From assembly GCA_016934075.1 (NCBI GenBank), contig JAFGTN010000580.1, positions 1-41,187 of the forward strand: a stretch of 41,187 nt of DNA. The letters run 5' to 3'. The notes below the pieces were generated by a model. That model saw only the letters and a program-made list of their open reading frames with translations. It did no database searches and was not told the DNA's origin. Positions 27,326-37,034 of the stretch are shown piece after piece. This stretch comes from Pirellulales bacterium. GTDB lineage: Bacteria > Planctomycetota > Planctomycetia > Pirellulales > Thermoguttaceae. The first letter of the stretch is position 1. Every line of letters starts with the position of its first letter. Both the position numbers and the translations under genes were made by a program.

Positions 27326-28843
27326 ATGAGTGATATACTTGAACGAGAAGACACGGCGCAAATGAGTCAAAAACAGCGTGAAGGAGTACTGGTAGCGCCA
27401 AGAGACCGGTTATCCGCCGATCAGGTTAAATTGATCGACGGAATATCCCGCGAACTACTGCAAGATCCAGGTGTGCTATGTTACAACGCTGAGGCAGTAG
27501 CGTTTTTTAAGCAAGCAGGAGCCATCATCGAGGACGGAGACGACTGCCCTCGCGTTCGTTTTCCCGATTGGCTCGTTGATGCCGCACTGAAAAGCGCGCC
27601 GTCCAAAGTAGTTCTGGGAGCGCGAGAGCCCGGCAATCGGCTGGTACTCGATGCTGAAGAGCCTCGAGTTCGGTTCGGCAGCGGTGCCGAAACCAACATC
27701 TGGCTGGATGTAAGATTCGAGAACGAAGTTCCGAAATATACCCGGGAATCCGGATCCGTGCGACGACTGCGTGAGTCGGCTCATATCTGCGATCAATTGG
27801 AACACCTCGATTTTTTCATCCGCAATGTCAATATACAGGATCCGGAAATTACTGGAGAGAACAAGGACGTCAACCAATTCTACACCAGCCTGAACAATAT
27901 TACCAAGCATGTGCAAGCCGGTTTGACGAGTTTGGATGCGATAGACGACATCGTCCAGATGGGTCAGATGGTCGCTGGAGGGGCCGCGGCTTTTCAACAA
28001 GAACCGGTACTATCTTTCATCACCTGTGTGATAAAGAGCCCCTTGCAGTTTGTCGACGACACAACCAAGAAACTCATAGAAATCTCGCGCCGTCGAGTGC
28101 CGGTGGTTATCTCCAGTTGTCCAATGGGCGGGGCCACCGGTCCATTCGATGAATTCGCCATGGTCGCACAGATCAACGCCGAATTGCTCGCCGGGATCGT
28201 ATTGAATCAACTCGTATCCTCGGGGGCACCGGTTCTTTATGGGGCCGTGCCGGTACGTACGCGACTCGATAACCTGAACGACATGTATGCGGCAGCCGAG
28301 TTCGTTCATTACAACGTCGACTGCGCCCAAATGGCGCGCTACTATCGATTGCCGTGTTATTCTACGGCCGGTGTTGGCGACTCCTCGACTCCGGGCATCC
28401 AGGCAACCATTGAGAAGATGCTCACCCTGTCGAACGTGCCTCAAGCCGGCGCGCAGTACATGCATTATGCTTTTGGGCTATTGGAGAGGACCAATGTCTT
28501 CTGTCCGGAACAGGCTATTCTGGACGATGCTCAAATTGATCTGATCAAACATACTTTGCAAAGTACCGAAGTAGATCCGGCCGATCGCGATCAAGTGCTG
28601 TCACAGATTCGCGAAGTAATGGCTTCCAGCCACAAGACTTTCATGTACAACCTGCCGCTTCCCAGCAGAGATCCGGTCTACACCTGTTTCCCCTTGGAAG
28701 ACGAGGATCATGGAGCCTTGTACGCTGCCCATTGTCGCCGGAGAGAACTTCTGGAGTCGCCTCGCAATCAGATGCCAACCGACCTTCGGGAAGATATTTC
28801 CCGCCATGTTCCCAATTTGCTTATAAAAACTTTTAACGAATAA
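27326..28843 (+). CDS. MttB-family (trimethylamine methyltransferase-like) protein, non-pyrrolysine, paralog 2
   Basis: Same architecture as the upstream gene: VRFGSGAETNIWLD, GGATGPFDEFAMVAQINAELLAGIVLNQL, YYRLPCYSTAGVGDSSTPGIQA. No in-frame TAG. Confidence 0.8.
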   Translation: MSDILEREDTAQMSQKQREGVLVAPRDRLSADQVKLIDGISRELLQDPGVLCYNAEAVAFFKQAGAIIEDGDDCPRVRFPDWLVDAALKSAPSKVVLGAREPGNRLVLDAEEPRVRFGSGAETNIWLDVRFENEVPKYTRESGSVRRLRESAHICDQLEHLDFFIRNVNIQDPEITGENKDVNQFYTSLNNITKHVQAGLTSLDAIDDIVQMGQMVAGGAAAFQQEPVLSFITCVIKSPLQFVDDTTKKLIEISRRRVPVVISSCPMGGATGPFDEFAMVAQINAELLAGIVLNQLVSSGAPVLYGAVPVRTRLDNLNDMYAAAEFVHYNVDCAQMARYYRLPCYSTAGVGDSSTPGIQATIEKMLTLSNVPQAGAQYMHYAFGLLERTNVFCPEQAILDDAQIDLIKHTLQSTEVDPADRDQVLSQIREVMASSHKTFMYNLPLPSRDPVYTCFPLEDEDHGALYAAHCRRRELLESPRNQMPTDLREDISRHVPNLLIKTFNE

Positions 28844-28856
28844 ACCGGAGTATAAT

Positions 28857-30146
28857 GTGAGTGATATTGCTGTTACCGATCAAATGGAAGCCTATAGTGA
28901 GGCTGTTTCCAGTGGATTATATGCTAAAAACTCGGGACTCGTCGGCAAGTATGACAACGTTCGCCGTTACTGGGAAGACGAAACCACGCGAATTTTTCTT
29001 CGCCCCCACCTGCAGCGGCTGATTGAGCGAAAACAGACAATGATGCAACGGGTACGGATTCTGGACCTGGGCTGCGGAAGTGCCGACGGTTATGAACTTC
29101 TCACCGGAGTTCGCCAGCGAGAGTCGAACCTGGAAGAAGTAGAAGTCAACTTGCTGGCTCCTGAAGTGCTCGGTCACTACAAAGGCGTTGATCTCAACGA
29201 AGATCTGCTGGCTCAGGCGCGTGAGATTTACAGAGACAATCCGAAGCTGGAATTTATCCGGGCCGATTTTCTCGATGGAGTTCCAATCGCGAATAACGAA
29301 AAACCGTACGATCTCTATTTCACATCCTACGGAACCTGTTCCCATCACAACGAAGATGAAACATTGATCGAACTGCTTGCCGACATTGCTCGCTGCGTTG
29401 AAAGCTATGCGGTAATCTTCTGTGATTGGCTGGGACGCTACTCATACGAATGGCAGTCGTTGTGGACGAATGACCTGGCCGAAAACCGGAACATGGATTA
29501 TGTGGTTTCCTACATATATGAAGCCGAGGAGCGGGAAGAGCGGAGGGATGAACTGCAGCATCTCTATCTGCGGCTCGTCAGTTTACAAGAAGCCGAAGGA
29601 ATCGTTGCTGAAGCGAGTCGGCGGGCGGGTATTGAGATCAAACCGCTCCGCTACTTTGATCGCGGCACACTTACCGGACGCCACATGGACACGGCTGAAT
29701 ACAACGTCCATGCTCAACCCTTGCGGCAAACAGTCAACTCTCTTCATGAAGCAAACCAGCGTACCAATTTGAATTCGTTATTGTTCGACTATGCTCCGAA
29801 GCCCGGATTCGAGTTTCTCAACGAGTATTTCGAACAACTGCAGATGTGCTGGAACAGGCTCATATACTACGTTGATGAATTGCTGCACCTATACGGCGAG
29901 TCCGATCAACGATTTACATCTGAACCATCAACCATTCCGGCCTCCTATCCACCGGTTCTCGACAACATGATGCGGCGAATGCGGCGGGTCGTCGAGGGAG
30001 TCGGTTGGCTGGAAACGGGTTTGCCGCGCGAGAACATCATCGAGCCGCAATTGGGCTATGCCTTGCGGCAATTGGTCATGGAATTGCAGCAGGGGCTGGG
30101 GTGCGCCCATGGACTTGTCGGGGTTTTCGAAATCGATAAAACCTAG
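28857..30146 (+). CDS. Class I SAM-dependent methyltransferase with long C-terminal domain
   Basis: GTG start. RILDLGCGSADGYELL (motif I), YKGVDLNEDLLAQAREIY, DLYFTSYGTCSHHNEDETL, then about 200 aa of unassigned C-terminal sequence. Confidence 0.75.
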   Translation: MSDIAVTDQMEAYSEAVSSGLYAKNSGLVGKYDNVRRYWEDETTRIFLRPHLQRLIERKQTMMQRVRILDLGCGSADGYELLTGVRQRESNLEEVEVNLLAPEVLGHYKGVDLNEDLLAQAREIYRDNPKLEFIRADFLDGVPIANNEKPYDLYFTSYGTCSHHNEDETLIELLADIARCVESYAVIFCDWLGRYSYEWQSLWTNDLAENRNMDYVVSYIYEAEEREERRDELQHLYLRLVSLQEAEGIVAEASRRAGIEIKPLRYFDRGTLTGRHMDTAEYNVHAQPLRQTVNSLHEANQRTNLNSLLFDYAPKPGFEFLNEYFEQLQMCWNRLIYYVDELLHLYGESDQRFTSEPSTIPASYPPVLDNMMRRMRRVVEGVGWLETGLPRENIIEPQLGYALRQLVMELQQGLGCAHGLVGVFEIDKT

Positions 30147-30173
30147 CATTCGCATGCGCCGTGGAGATGCGGG

Positions 30174-31445
30174 ATGAAATTCTCAAGGTACAGCCTGGGG
30201 CGTGTCCTCACGATGTTCAGTCTTGTAATTGCGGGAGAGGCCATTTTTTGTCTGCCCTTCCACATAGCAAGGTACTTTCGGCCGACCTTCGTCGACGTTT
30301 TCGGTTTTTCGCAAACGCAACTCGGCGTGCTTGGATCCACTTACGGTATAATCGCAACGTTTGCATACATCTTTGGTGGCCCATTGGCCGATCGTGTTTC
30401 AGTTAGAAAGCTACTGTGTTTTTCGCTTATAATTACAGGGTGCTCGGGCTTCTATCTATTAAAGATTCCGTCATTTCATGAAATGATATGGCTATTCGCT
30501 TTTTGGGGATTCTCGACGATCCTGCCTTTCTGGGCCGCCTTGATACGCGCAACGCGTGAATGGGGCGGCCATGATGAACAAGGGGAAGCCTTCGGAATAC
30601 TGGACGGAGGCCGTGGCCTGATCGCCGCCGTTCTGGCGACTTTGGCATTGTATTTTTTCAGCAGGTACATGCCCGCGAATGATCAAACCGCCACAATGCT
30701 TCAGAAGACCACGGCTTTGCGAAGTACGATGTACGTATATACGAGCGTGTGTTTTGTGGCCGCCGCCTTCGTCTGGCTGTTTGTTCCGGAACCTGCAAAA
30801 GAACGCTTGGCAGCGCGACCTGACAAGCGAACGCGAGGCCATCTTATCCAAGTATTGAAGATGCCCAGCATATGGCTTCAAGCGATAATCATAGTGGGTG
30901 CCTATTGTATGTTCAAAGGACGCGACTATTTTTCGCAGTATGCCAGTGATATCTGGGGGTGGTCGGATGTCAACGCAGCGGGACTAAGCGCCTTAAGTGT
31001 TTGGATAAGACCGCTCGCCGCCATCAAAGCGGGCTTCATTGCGGACTTGTTCAGCTCTTCGCGAATTATCATCGTCTGTTTCTGCCTTACTGGAGCAGCG
31101 TACGTCTCTTTTGTCTTCACACCACCGGGCCAGGCTTTGACTTGGTTGCTCTGGATCAATGTGATTACGAGTTGTCTAGGAATTTTTGCCCTTCGCGGGA
31201 TCTATTTCGCGCTTTTGGAAGAATCCAGTATTCCAAAGGAAATGACGGGTACAGCCGTTGGAGTTATATCGTTTATTGGATACACCCCTGAGATATTCAT
31301 GCCTCTCTTAGGTGGATGGCTCATCGATCGATGGTCAGGTGGTGTTACCGGATACAAAGTGCTCTTCATGTTTCTTTGCCTAATGTCAGTTGTCAGCATT
31401 ATTGCTACGCTCGTGCTTCGAAGAGCAAATCGGTCGCGAGCTTAA
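30174..31445 (+). CDS. MFS transporter
   Basis: About 12 hydrophobic segments; GSTYGIIATFAYIFGGPLADRVSVRKLL (MFS motif A region). Confidence 0.85.
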   Translation: MKFSRYSLGRVLTMFSLVIAGEAIFCLPFHIARYFRPTFVDVFGFSQTQLGVLGSTYGIIATFAYIFGGPLADRVSVRKLLCFSLIITGCSGFYLLKIPSFHEMIWLFAFWGFSTILPFWAALIRATREWGGHDEQGEAFGILDGGRGLIAAVLATLALYFFSRYMPANDQTATMLQKTTALRSTMYVYTSVCFVAAAFVWLFVPEPAKERLAARPDKRTRGHLIQVLKMPSIWLQAIIIVGAYCMFKGRDYFSQYASDIWGWSDVNAAGLSALSVWIRPLAAIKAGFIADLFSSSRIIIVCFCLTGAAYVSFVFTPPGQALTWLLWINVITSCLGIFALRGIYFALLEESSIPKEMTGTAVGVISFIGYTPEIFMPLLGGWLIDRWSGGVTGYKVLFMFLCLMSVVSIIATLVLRRANRSRA

Positions 31446-31694
31446 ATCTACGCCTAAGGGCACTATTGTCCAATTTTGGATAATATTGTGTAGCACGACG
31501 CATATTCTGCATATACCCACTTGCGATTCCTGGAATCAAAGCAGGTGTTACAAGAGGTGCACAAGAATCCGCTGTTCATATTCAAGATCTGCCGCAATTG
31601 CCATGAATATGATCCAAACCAGCGGTTTTTTATCTGGAAGTCGAGCGTAGCAATGCTTTGGCGGATTGAGATTTCCGCAACGTAATCGCAATAG

Positions 31695-31730
31695 AAAAGG
31701 CCGCTTACGACAATTCGCAAGCGGCCTTTT
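31695..31730 (-). terminator. Rho-independent terminator downstream of tRNA-Arg
   Basis: AAAAGGCCGCTT...AAGCGGCCTTTT hairpin immediately 3' of the minus-strand tRNA. Confidence 0.85.
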
Positions 31731-31735
31731 GGGAA

Positions 31736-31811
<76 letters not shown>

Positions 31812-32221
31812 GGGGGGGATGGTGCTCTCATATAACGTGGAGTGCCGGCAACCAATCCGAACATTTCTAGCATAGGTGTTATGAGTGAACAAGGGGGGGC
31901 TGTCTGGCGGGGGAGTTGGTTGGTTGGATAGAGTTTTCTCCCGTCCGACGGGTGGGGGAATGCTGGATTGTGGGGCAGTGAATATCGCGCCAGGTCATTA
32001 GACGCGTTAAAGGTAGAAATTTTCTAACAGGTTTTCAGCGAAACGCGTGAGAGTAATAAGATGTGCAAAGAATTTGCGTGTTATATTTTTTCCGGTTGAC
32101 AGGGTAGATTGGCATACTTCTAAGCGATTTTTTTCTGGCAACAATCGATTTATACGGCGTTTCGCTTCCGGGAATATACGTTCCGTTTCTGAAAATGGAC
32201 ACAAAGTGTGAAAAGTGTTGT

Positions 32222-32306
32222 GTCAATTCTTAATTTAAGAGGTTGGCATTACGGTGTGGTAGCGACCAACGTGCCGCGGACCACTTCATTAAATTCCAAC
32301 TTTTAA
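32222..32306 (+). repeat. ~85-bp dispersed repeat, copy A
   Basis: GTCAATTCTTAAT...GGTTG...CCAACGTGCCGCGGACCACTTCATTAAATTCCAACTTTTAA; partner at 40712-40794. Confidence 0.65.
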
Positions 32307-32328
32307 TGCAAGTAAGGGATTGCGGATT

Positions 32329-33225
32329 ATGGCTAACGTCGACAGTCCAAAACAGGGATTGCCCAGTCAGAGTTTTCCTAGTGAGAAACTCCCCGATTCG
32401 CGGGCGGGTTCGATATGTCTTGATGAGAAGGCGGCTGATCCGACTAAGCGGGAGTGGTTTCTCCAGGCGTTTGATGCCAGTCCGGTTGCTGTCAGTATCA
32501 GCACGCTGAGTGAGGGGCGGTTCATAGAGGTCAATCGCAGTTTTTTGGAGATGACCGGTTATACCCGCGACGAGATCATAGGCAAAACGGCCAAGGAAAT
32601 CGGATTCTGGTATCGGCCGGATGATCGTCATGAACTGATTCAAATGCTGCATAAGACCAGCGGACCGCTACGTCATGCTGATTTTCCGATTCGCACCAAG
32701 ATGGGCGAGCCTTGTCTGGCTGGGCTATCGGTGAATTTGATCGATCTGGAAGGATTACCCTGCCTGCTGATCGTTTACCGCGAGTTGGCGAAAGATGCAA
32801 AAGATAGTGGAAACGATCTTACGGCGTATCTCAATTGGGAGGTTCGCCGCTTGCGCGATCAATTAGAGCATTGCGTCGCTGAACTTACTCGAATCGGTGA
32901 CACGATATCGTGCCCGGCCCATGATGTACCCGTGAAGACGATCGGTTCGTCGCTTGGTACACTTGTACCAACATTAGTTACCTCATTGAGATCGTTGCAG
33001 TCGATCCGGGAATCATTGAACTCCGACGAGCAACACGACGACCTTTTCCATCTGATATTAGGTTTGCAACGTAACACGATGCTCGAGGCCATCGAGGATG
33101 CCGTCAAGGTGATAGAGAAGACCAAGAAAAAATTCAAGAGCAAGGATCTGGCGGAACTCCGTTTGCGTCTTTGTAGCGTTTTGCAAAAAAAAGATGAAAT
33201 TCAACCTTGCTCTTCCGATTTTTGA
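32329..33225 (+). CDS. PAS-domain protein with C-terminal helical region
   Basis: WFLQAFDASPVAVSISTLSEGRFIEVNRSFLEMTGYTRDEIIGKTAKEIGFWYRPDDR. Confidence 0.75.
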   Translation: MANVDSPKQGLPSQSFPSEKLPDSRAGSICLDEKAADPTKREWFLQAFDASPVAVSISTLSEGRFIEVNRSFLEMTGYTRDEIIGKTAKEIGFWYRPDDRHELIQMLHKTSGPLRHADFPIRTKMGEPCLAGLSVNLIDLEGLPCLLIVYRELAKDAKDSGNDLTAYLNWEVRRLRDQLEHCVAELTRIGDTISCPAHDVPVKTIGSSLGTLVPTLVTSLRSLQSIRESLNSDEQHDDLFHLILGLQRNTMLEAIEDAVKVIEKTKKKFKSKDLAELRLRLCSVLQKKDEIQPCSSDF

Positions 33226-33335
33226 GCTATGTTACTTTGGAGGCGTGGGTAATCACGCCCGATTGACACGCGAGTACCTTGTGTTCACGGCGTGGCAAGA
33301 GCTTTAATGACAGGACGACCAGGCCTGTTTTTTGA

Positions 33336-33395
33336 AGGCACAACAAGAGCGCTATTTCCGTTTCTACGGAAGTGTTCTTGTTGTGCCTTTTTTTG
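33336..33395 (+). terminator. Rho-independent terminator after the PAS gene
   Basis: AGGCACAACAAGA...TCTTGTTGTGCCTTTTTTT, 13-bp stem and T tract. Confidence 0.8.
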
Positions 33396-33495
33396 TGGAT
33401 TTTTTACCGGTTTATTATTGGTTATGTTTTCCGCCCTGTATTCACGCATTGGGGAAATGGGCAGGAAGTATCAAAGTCGAACACGTATTTGGAGA

Positions 33496-35778
33496 ATGAA
33501 AATGTCGTTTTTAAAGAATTTGAAAATCAGCACCAAACTGTCGGTGGGATTCGGCGTGATTGTAGTTATCGCATTGGTGTTGGGCTTTTACGGTTGGAGC
33601 AGCTTACGTTCGGTCGATAACGCAATCGGCGTGGTGACCCAGGCCAACTCGAGCGTCGGGAGTTTATTGGACTCGCGGGTTCAGGAGAAAATTTTCACCA
33701 ACCGTGGATTTGCGACTGTGGGCGACGAGACAAAAGATAGCGCTGATAAATGGGCGGAAATCAACAAATCCACACTGAAAAAGTTAGGAGAGTTGGGAAG
33801 CTCGGCGCACATCAGTTCCACTCAGGCAGAGTTGGTCGCGGCATCGATCAGAAATGTCAATGGTTATGGCGAAGCATTCAAGCTAGTTGTGGAAGCCCGG
33901 CGTACACAGGACAAGGCTTTTGACGACTGGGCAAAAATCGGCTGGCAGATCACCGGAAATATTAATCAGGCTATGGACGGTGTGATCATTCCCGCTCGCA
34001 AAGTTGCCGAGGAATCGGGCGATGTGAAACAGCTCGCGAAATGGGCGGATATCGACCATAGGCTTAGTAGCCATGTTATTCAGCCGTTTTTTCTATTGCG
34101 GGTTACGGCCGTGTATCTGATGGTTACCAAGGCTGACGCGCAGTGGGAAGATTATAAGAAGCAACTGGCCAAAGTCCAGCGGGGCGCGGCGGATTGGACC
34201 GAGCTTGTGAAAGATAATTCCAAGCTCAGTGCCGCGGCCGGTGAAATACAAAAGAGTCTGGAGCAATATGCCTCAACGGGCGAATCATACTATGGTGCCA
34301 TTGTGCAGACACGTAATTCGACGGATGTCATGATCGCCGATGCTCGCGCGACGGTCGACAACGTAGAGAAATTACTTGCCGATGTTGATGGGGACATGCA
34401 AAGCACGATCGGAGGCAGCCAGTTTATGATGGTATTGCTTGGTATTGCGGGTGTAGTGTTGGGCGTATTCCTGGCTTTCATCACAACTCGTGCAATTGTC
34501 GGTCCGGTGAGGAAATGCGTTGCCAGTATCACGGCTTTGTCTAACCAGGACTTCAGCGTAACGGCCGACGTGGACAGCAAGGACGAACTCGGTCGTATGG
34601 CGATGGCCATCAATACATCGATCCAAAACACGAAGAAGGCATTCGATGATATCGAGGAAGCCGCTGCGAAAGAGAAAATAGCTCAGGCGGAGCGGGCCGA
34701 GATGGAACGAAAAGCGGCCGAAGTCGAGCAGCGACGGCAAGAGGAAGAGGCTCAGCGCGAACGCGAAGCGGCCGAAGCTGAGCGGCGGCGGCAGGCAGAG
34801 CAAGCCGAAATCGAACGTCGACAGGCCGAAGAAGAACGCCATAAAGCCGAAATCCTTCGAGGCAAGGTAGATAGCCTATTGGAGGTTGTTCGTGCAGCCG
34901 CCCAAGGTGATCTAACAGCGAAGGTTACCGTCGAAGGCGACGAGGCGATTGACGAACTTGCCTCGGGCATCAAGCAAATGCTTAGTGATCTCTCCGAAGT
35001 AATCGGCCAGGTTACCGAGAGTGCCGCACAATTCAACGAGGGTTCGAGGGTTATTGCCGAGAGTTCGCAAACGCTTGCCAGCGGAGCACAAATTCAAAGC
35101 ACCAGCGTGGAAGAGATTAGCGCTTCGGTCGAGGAGTTGACACAGTCGATCAACACCGTCAACGATAATGCCACCAAAGCCGACAAGGTTGCTCGCGAGA
35201 CCAGCCACTTGGCTGAAGAAGGCGGACAGGCGGTGCAGAAGTCGATCGAGGCCATGGAGTTGATCCGAACAAGTTCGGATCAGATCGCCGAGATCATTCA
35301 AGTGATTTCCGAAATCGCCAGCCAGACGAATCTACTGGCACTGAATGCGGCGATTGAGGCTGCTCGAGCCGGCGAGCATGGTATGGGATTTGCTGTGGTG
35401 GCCGATGAGGTTCGCAAGTTGGCCGAGCGATCGAATCAGGCGGCCGGCGAGATTACCACGCTGATCAAGGAATCGAGCAACCGCGTTCAGGAAGGATCGC
35501 AACTGAGCGAGATGACCGGTGAATCGCTAAAGAAGATAGTAGATGGCGTGGAGGCCACGGCCGCCAAGATTTTGGAAATCGCCACGGCAACTGTCGAGCA
35601 GGCATCGAACGCCAAGGAAGTATCAGTGGCAATTGCCAGCGTGGCCGAGGTCACCGAACAATCGGCCGCAGGCAGTGAGGAAATGGCCTCCAGCAGCGAG
35701 GAGCTTGGCGCACAGGCCGGAGCGCTTCGCGATCTGGTCGGTCGTTTCAAAACGGACGCCTCCAGATCATCATACTAA
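33496..35778 (+). CDS. Methyl-accepting chemotaxis protein
   Basis: [31 protein letters not shown] (TM1), HAMP segments, and the conserved hairpin [47 protein letters not shown]. Start moved to 33496 because the upstream ORF extension crosses a terminator. Confidence 0.93.
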   Translation: MKMSFLKNLKISTKLSVGFGVIVVIALVLGFYGWSSLRSVDNAIGVVTQANSSVGSLLDSRVQEKIFTNRGFATVGDETKDSADKWAEINKSTLKKLGELGSSAHISSTQAELVAASIRNVNGYGEAFKLVVEARRTQDKAFDDWAKIGWQITGNINQAMDGVIIPARKVAEESGDVKQLAKWADIDHRLSSHVIQPFFLLRVTAVYLMVTKADAQWEDYKKQLAKVQRGAADWTELVKDNSKLSAAAGEIQKSLEQYASTGESYYGAIVQTRNSTDVMIADARATVDNVEKLLADVDGDMQSTIGGSQFMMVLLGIAGVVLGVFLAFITTRAIVGPVRKCVASITALSNQDFSVTADVDSKDELGRMAMAINTSIQNTKKAFDDIEEAAAKEKIAQAERAEMERKAAEVEQRRQEEEAQREREAAEAERRRQAEQAEIERRQAEEERHKAEILRGKVDSLLEVVRAAAQGDLTAKVTVEGDEAIDELASGIKQMLSDLSEVIGQVTESAAQFNEGSRVIAESSQTLASGAQIQSTSVEEISASVEELTQSINTVNDNATKADKVARETSHLAEEGGQAVQKSIEAMELIRTSSDQIAEIIQVISEIASQTNLLALNAAIEAARAGEHGMGFAVVADEVRKLAERSNQAAGEITTLIKESSNRVQEGSQLSEMTGESLKKIVDGVEATAAKILEIATATVEQASNAKEVSVAIASVAEVTEQSAAGSEEMASSSEELGAQAGALRDLVGRFKTDASRSSY

Positions 35779-35789
35779 GGCGTTCTAAC

Positions 35790-35851
35790 AAATCCTCGCT
35801 TTGGCCATGCGAGCGGACCTTTGGTCCGCTCGACTAAAGGGGCGAGGATTT
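35790..35851. repeat. Nested inverted repeat
   Basis: Outer AAATCCTCGC ... GCGAGGATTT; inner GAGCGGACC-TTT-GGTCCGCTC. Confidence 0.7.
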
Positions 35852-36227
35852 CAAGAAATGGTTTCATTAGAACCATTCAATAACATCGACTCAACCGGAG
35901 TTTATAGGTGTACAATCGCATTTTCCTTTCAACTGAAGTCTTGGCTCTCGATCCGTGCCAGCGGTTCTTCCGGTTTTGTGGATTGTGCGGAAGCTTTTTG
36001 TAATGGGCATGGTGAAAAATGAATAATCGTTTCAGACCGGAAGTTTAAGGGATATTTGCATTGTGCTATTTAGACACGGATTTCTTGCCGGCGGAAATGC
36101 ACCATTTTCCCCAAACGGCCTGGAAAATTGGCCTATATATTTGCAGTAGCTTTCCCATTCGGGACGGTACGGTTTGTAAAGAAAACATTTTGGCAAACAC
36201 AACCTCTAATCTTAATCGGAGATCTAT

Positions 36228-36737
36228 ATGTCCACTAGTTCAACCACAACCAGTAAAGAAGTACAATCAGTCGAACATACAGGAAGCTTGCAGTTGGTAA
36301 GCTTCCACTTGGGCGACGAAGTCTACGGGATCGAAATCGTCAAGGTTCGCGAAATAATATTAATGGGTGAAATCACTCGCGTTCCGCAAACGCCGCCTTT
36401 TGTGAAAGGACTTATCAACCTGCGCAGCACTGTTATTCCGGTGATCGACTTGAGAATCCGATTCGATTTGCAAGCCAGTGATTTCACGTCGGAAAGCCGT
36501 ATCATGGTGATAGACGTCGGTGGAAAGACCATCGGTATCATTGTCGACGCGGTGAGCGAAGTGCTGCGGGTATCGAACGATCAGATCGCCCCGCCGCCAC
36601 CGACTGTTGCCGGCCTGGAACAAGAGTATCTGACCGGGCTGGTGAAGCTCGATGACCAGTTGTTGATGCTGCTGGACGTCGATAAGCTCCTCGGCAAGGA
36701 AGATAGCGAAGCGATCGAGGCCATGAGCGCCACTTAA
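36228..36737 (+). CDS. cheW: Chemotaxis coupling protein CheW
   Basis: LVSFHLGDEVYGIEIVKVREIILMGEITRVPQTPPFVKGLINLRSTVIPVIDLRIRF...VVDAVSEVL...LLMLLDVDKLL. Confidence 0.93.
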   Translation: MSTSSTTTSKEVQSVEHTGSLQLVSFHLGDEVYGIEIVKVREIILMGEITRVPQTPPFVKGLINLRSTVIPVIDLRIRFDLQASDFTSESRIMVIDVGGKTIGIIVDAVSEVLRVSNDQIAPPPPTVAGLEQEYLTGLVKLDDQLLMLLDVDKLLGKEDSEAIEAMSAT

Positions 36738-36789
36738 ATCCAAAGCAATTTATGTTCGCTTGAGCTTCCAGCCAGGCACGATTCAATAA

Positions 36790-36833
36790 GACGGTTGCCG
36801 GAGATGTAGCTTACTACGGCAGCCGTTTTTTTA
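36790..36833 (+). terminator. Rho-independent terminator after cheW
   Basis: ACGGTTGCCG...CGGCAGCCGTTTTTTT. Confidence 0.8.
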
Positions 36834-37034
36834 TTGGACAAGCCGGGATTATTCATGAATACTCCAGGCTCGCCACCCGTAGTGACGTCGTCCTGATCTT
36901 GAGTTGATATTACATCATCAGAGCAAAAGCATTATCTTTCTGGTTCTATCAGGGGGTATACTTTTTATTGCCAGGATAGTACTCTTAATTATAGGGATTG
37001 CTTTTCGCCTGGGGCAGCAATGGGAGACTCTGTT

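Noticed and set aside
25839-28843. Pyrrolysine (in-frame UAG) in the MttB-like genes
   Set aside because: Both frames are uninterrupted with no amber codon, and no pyl genes are seen.
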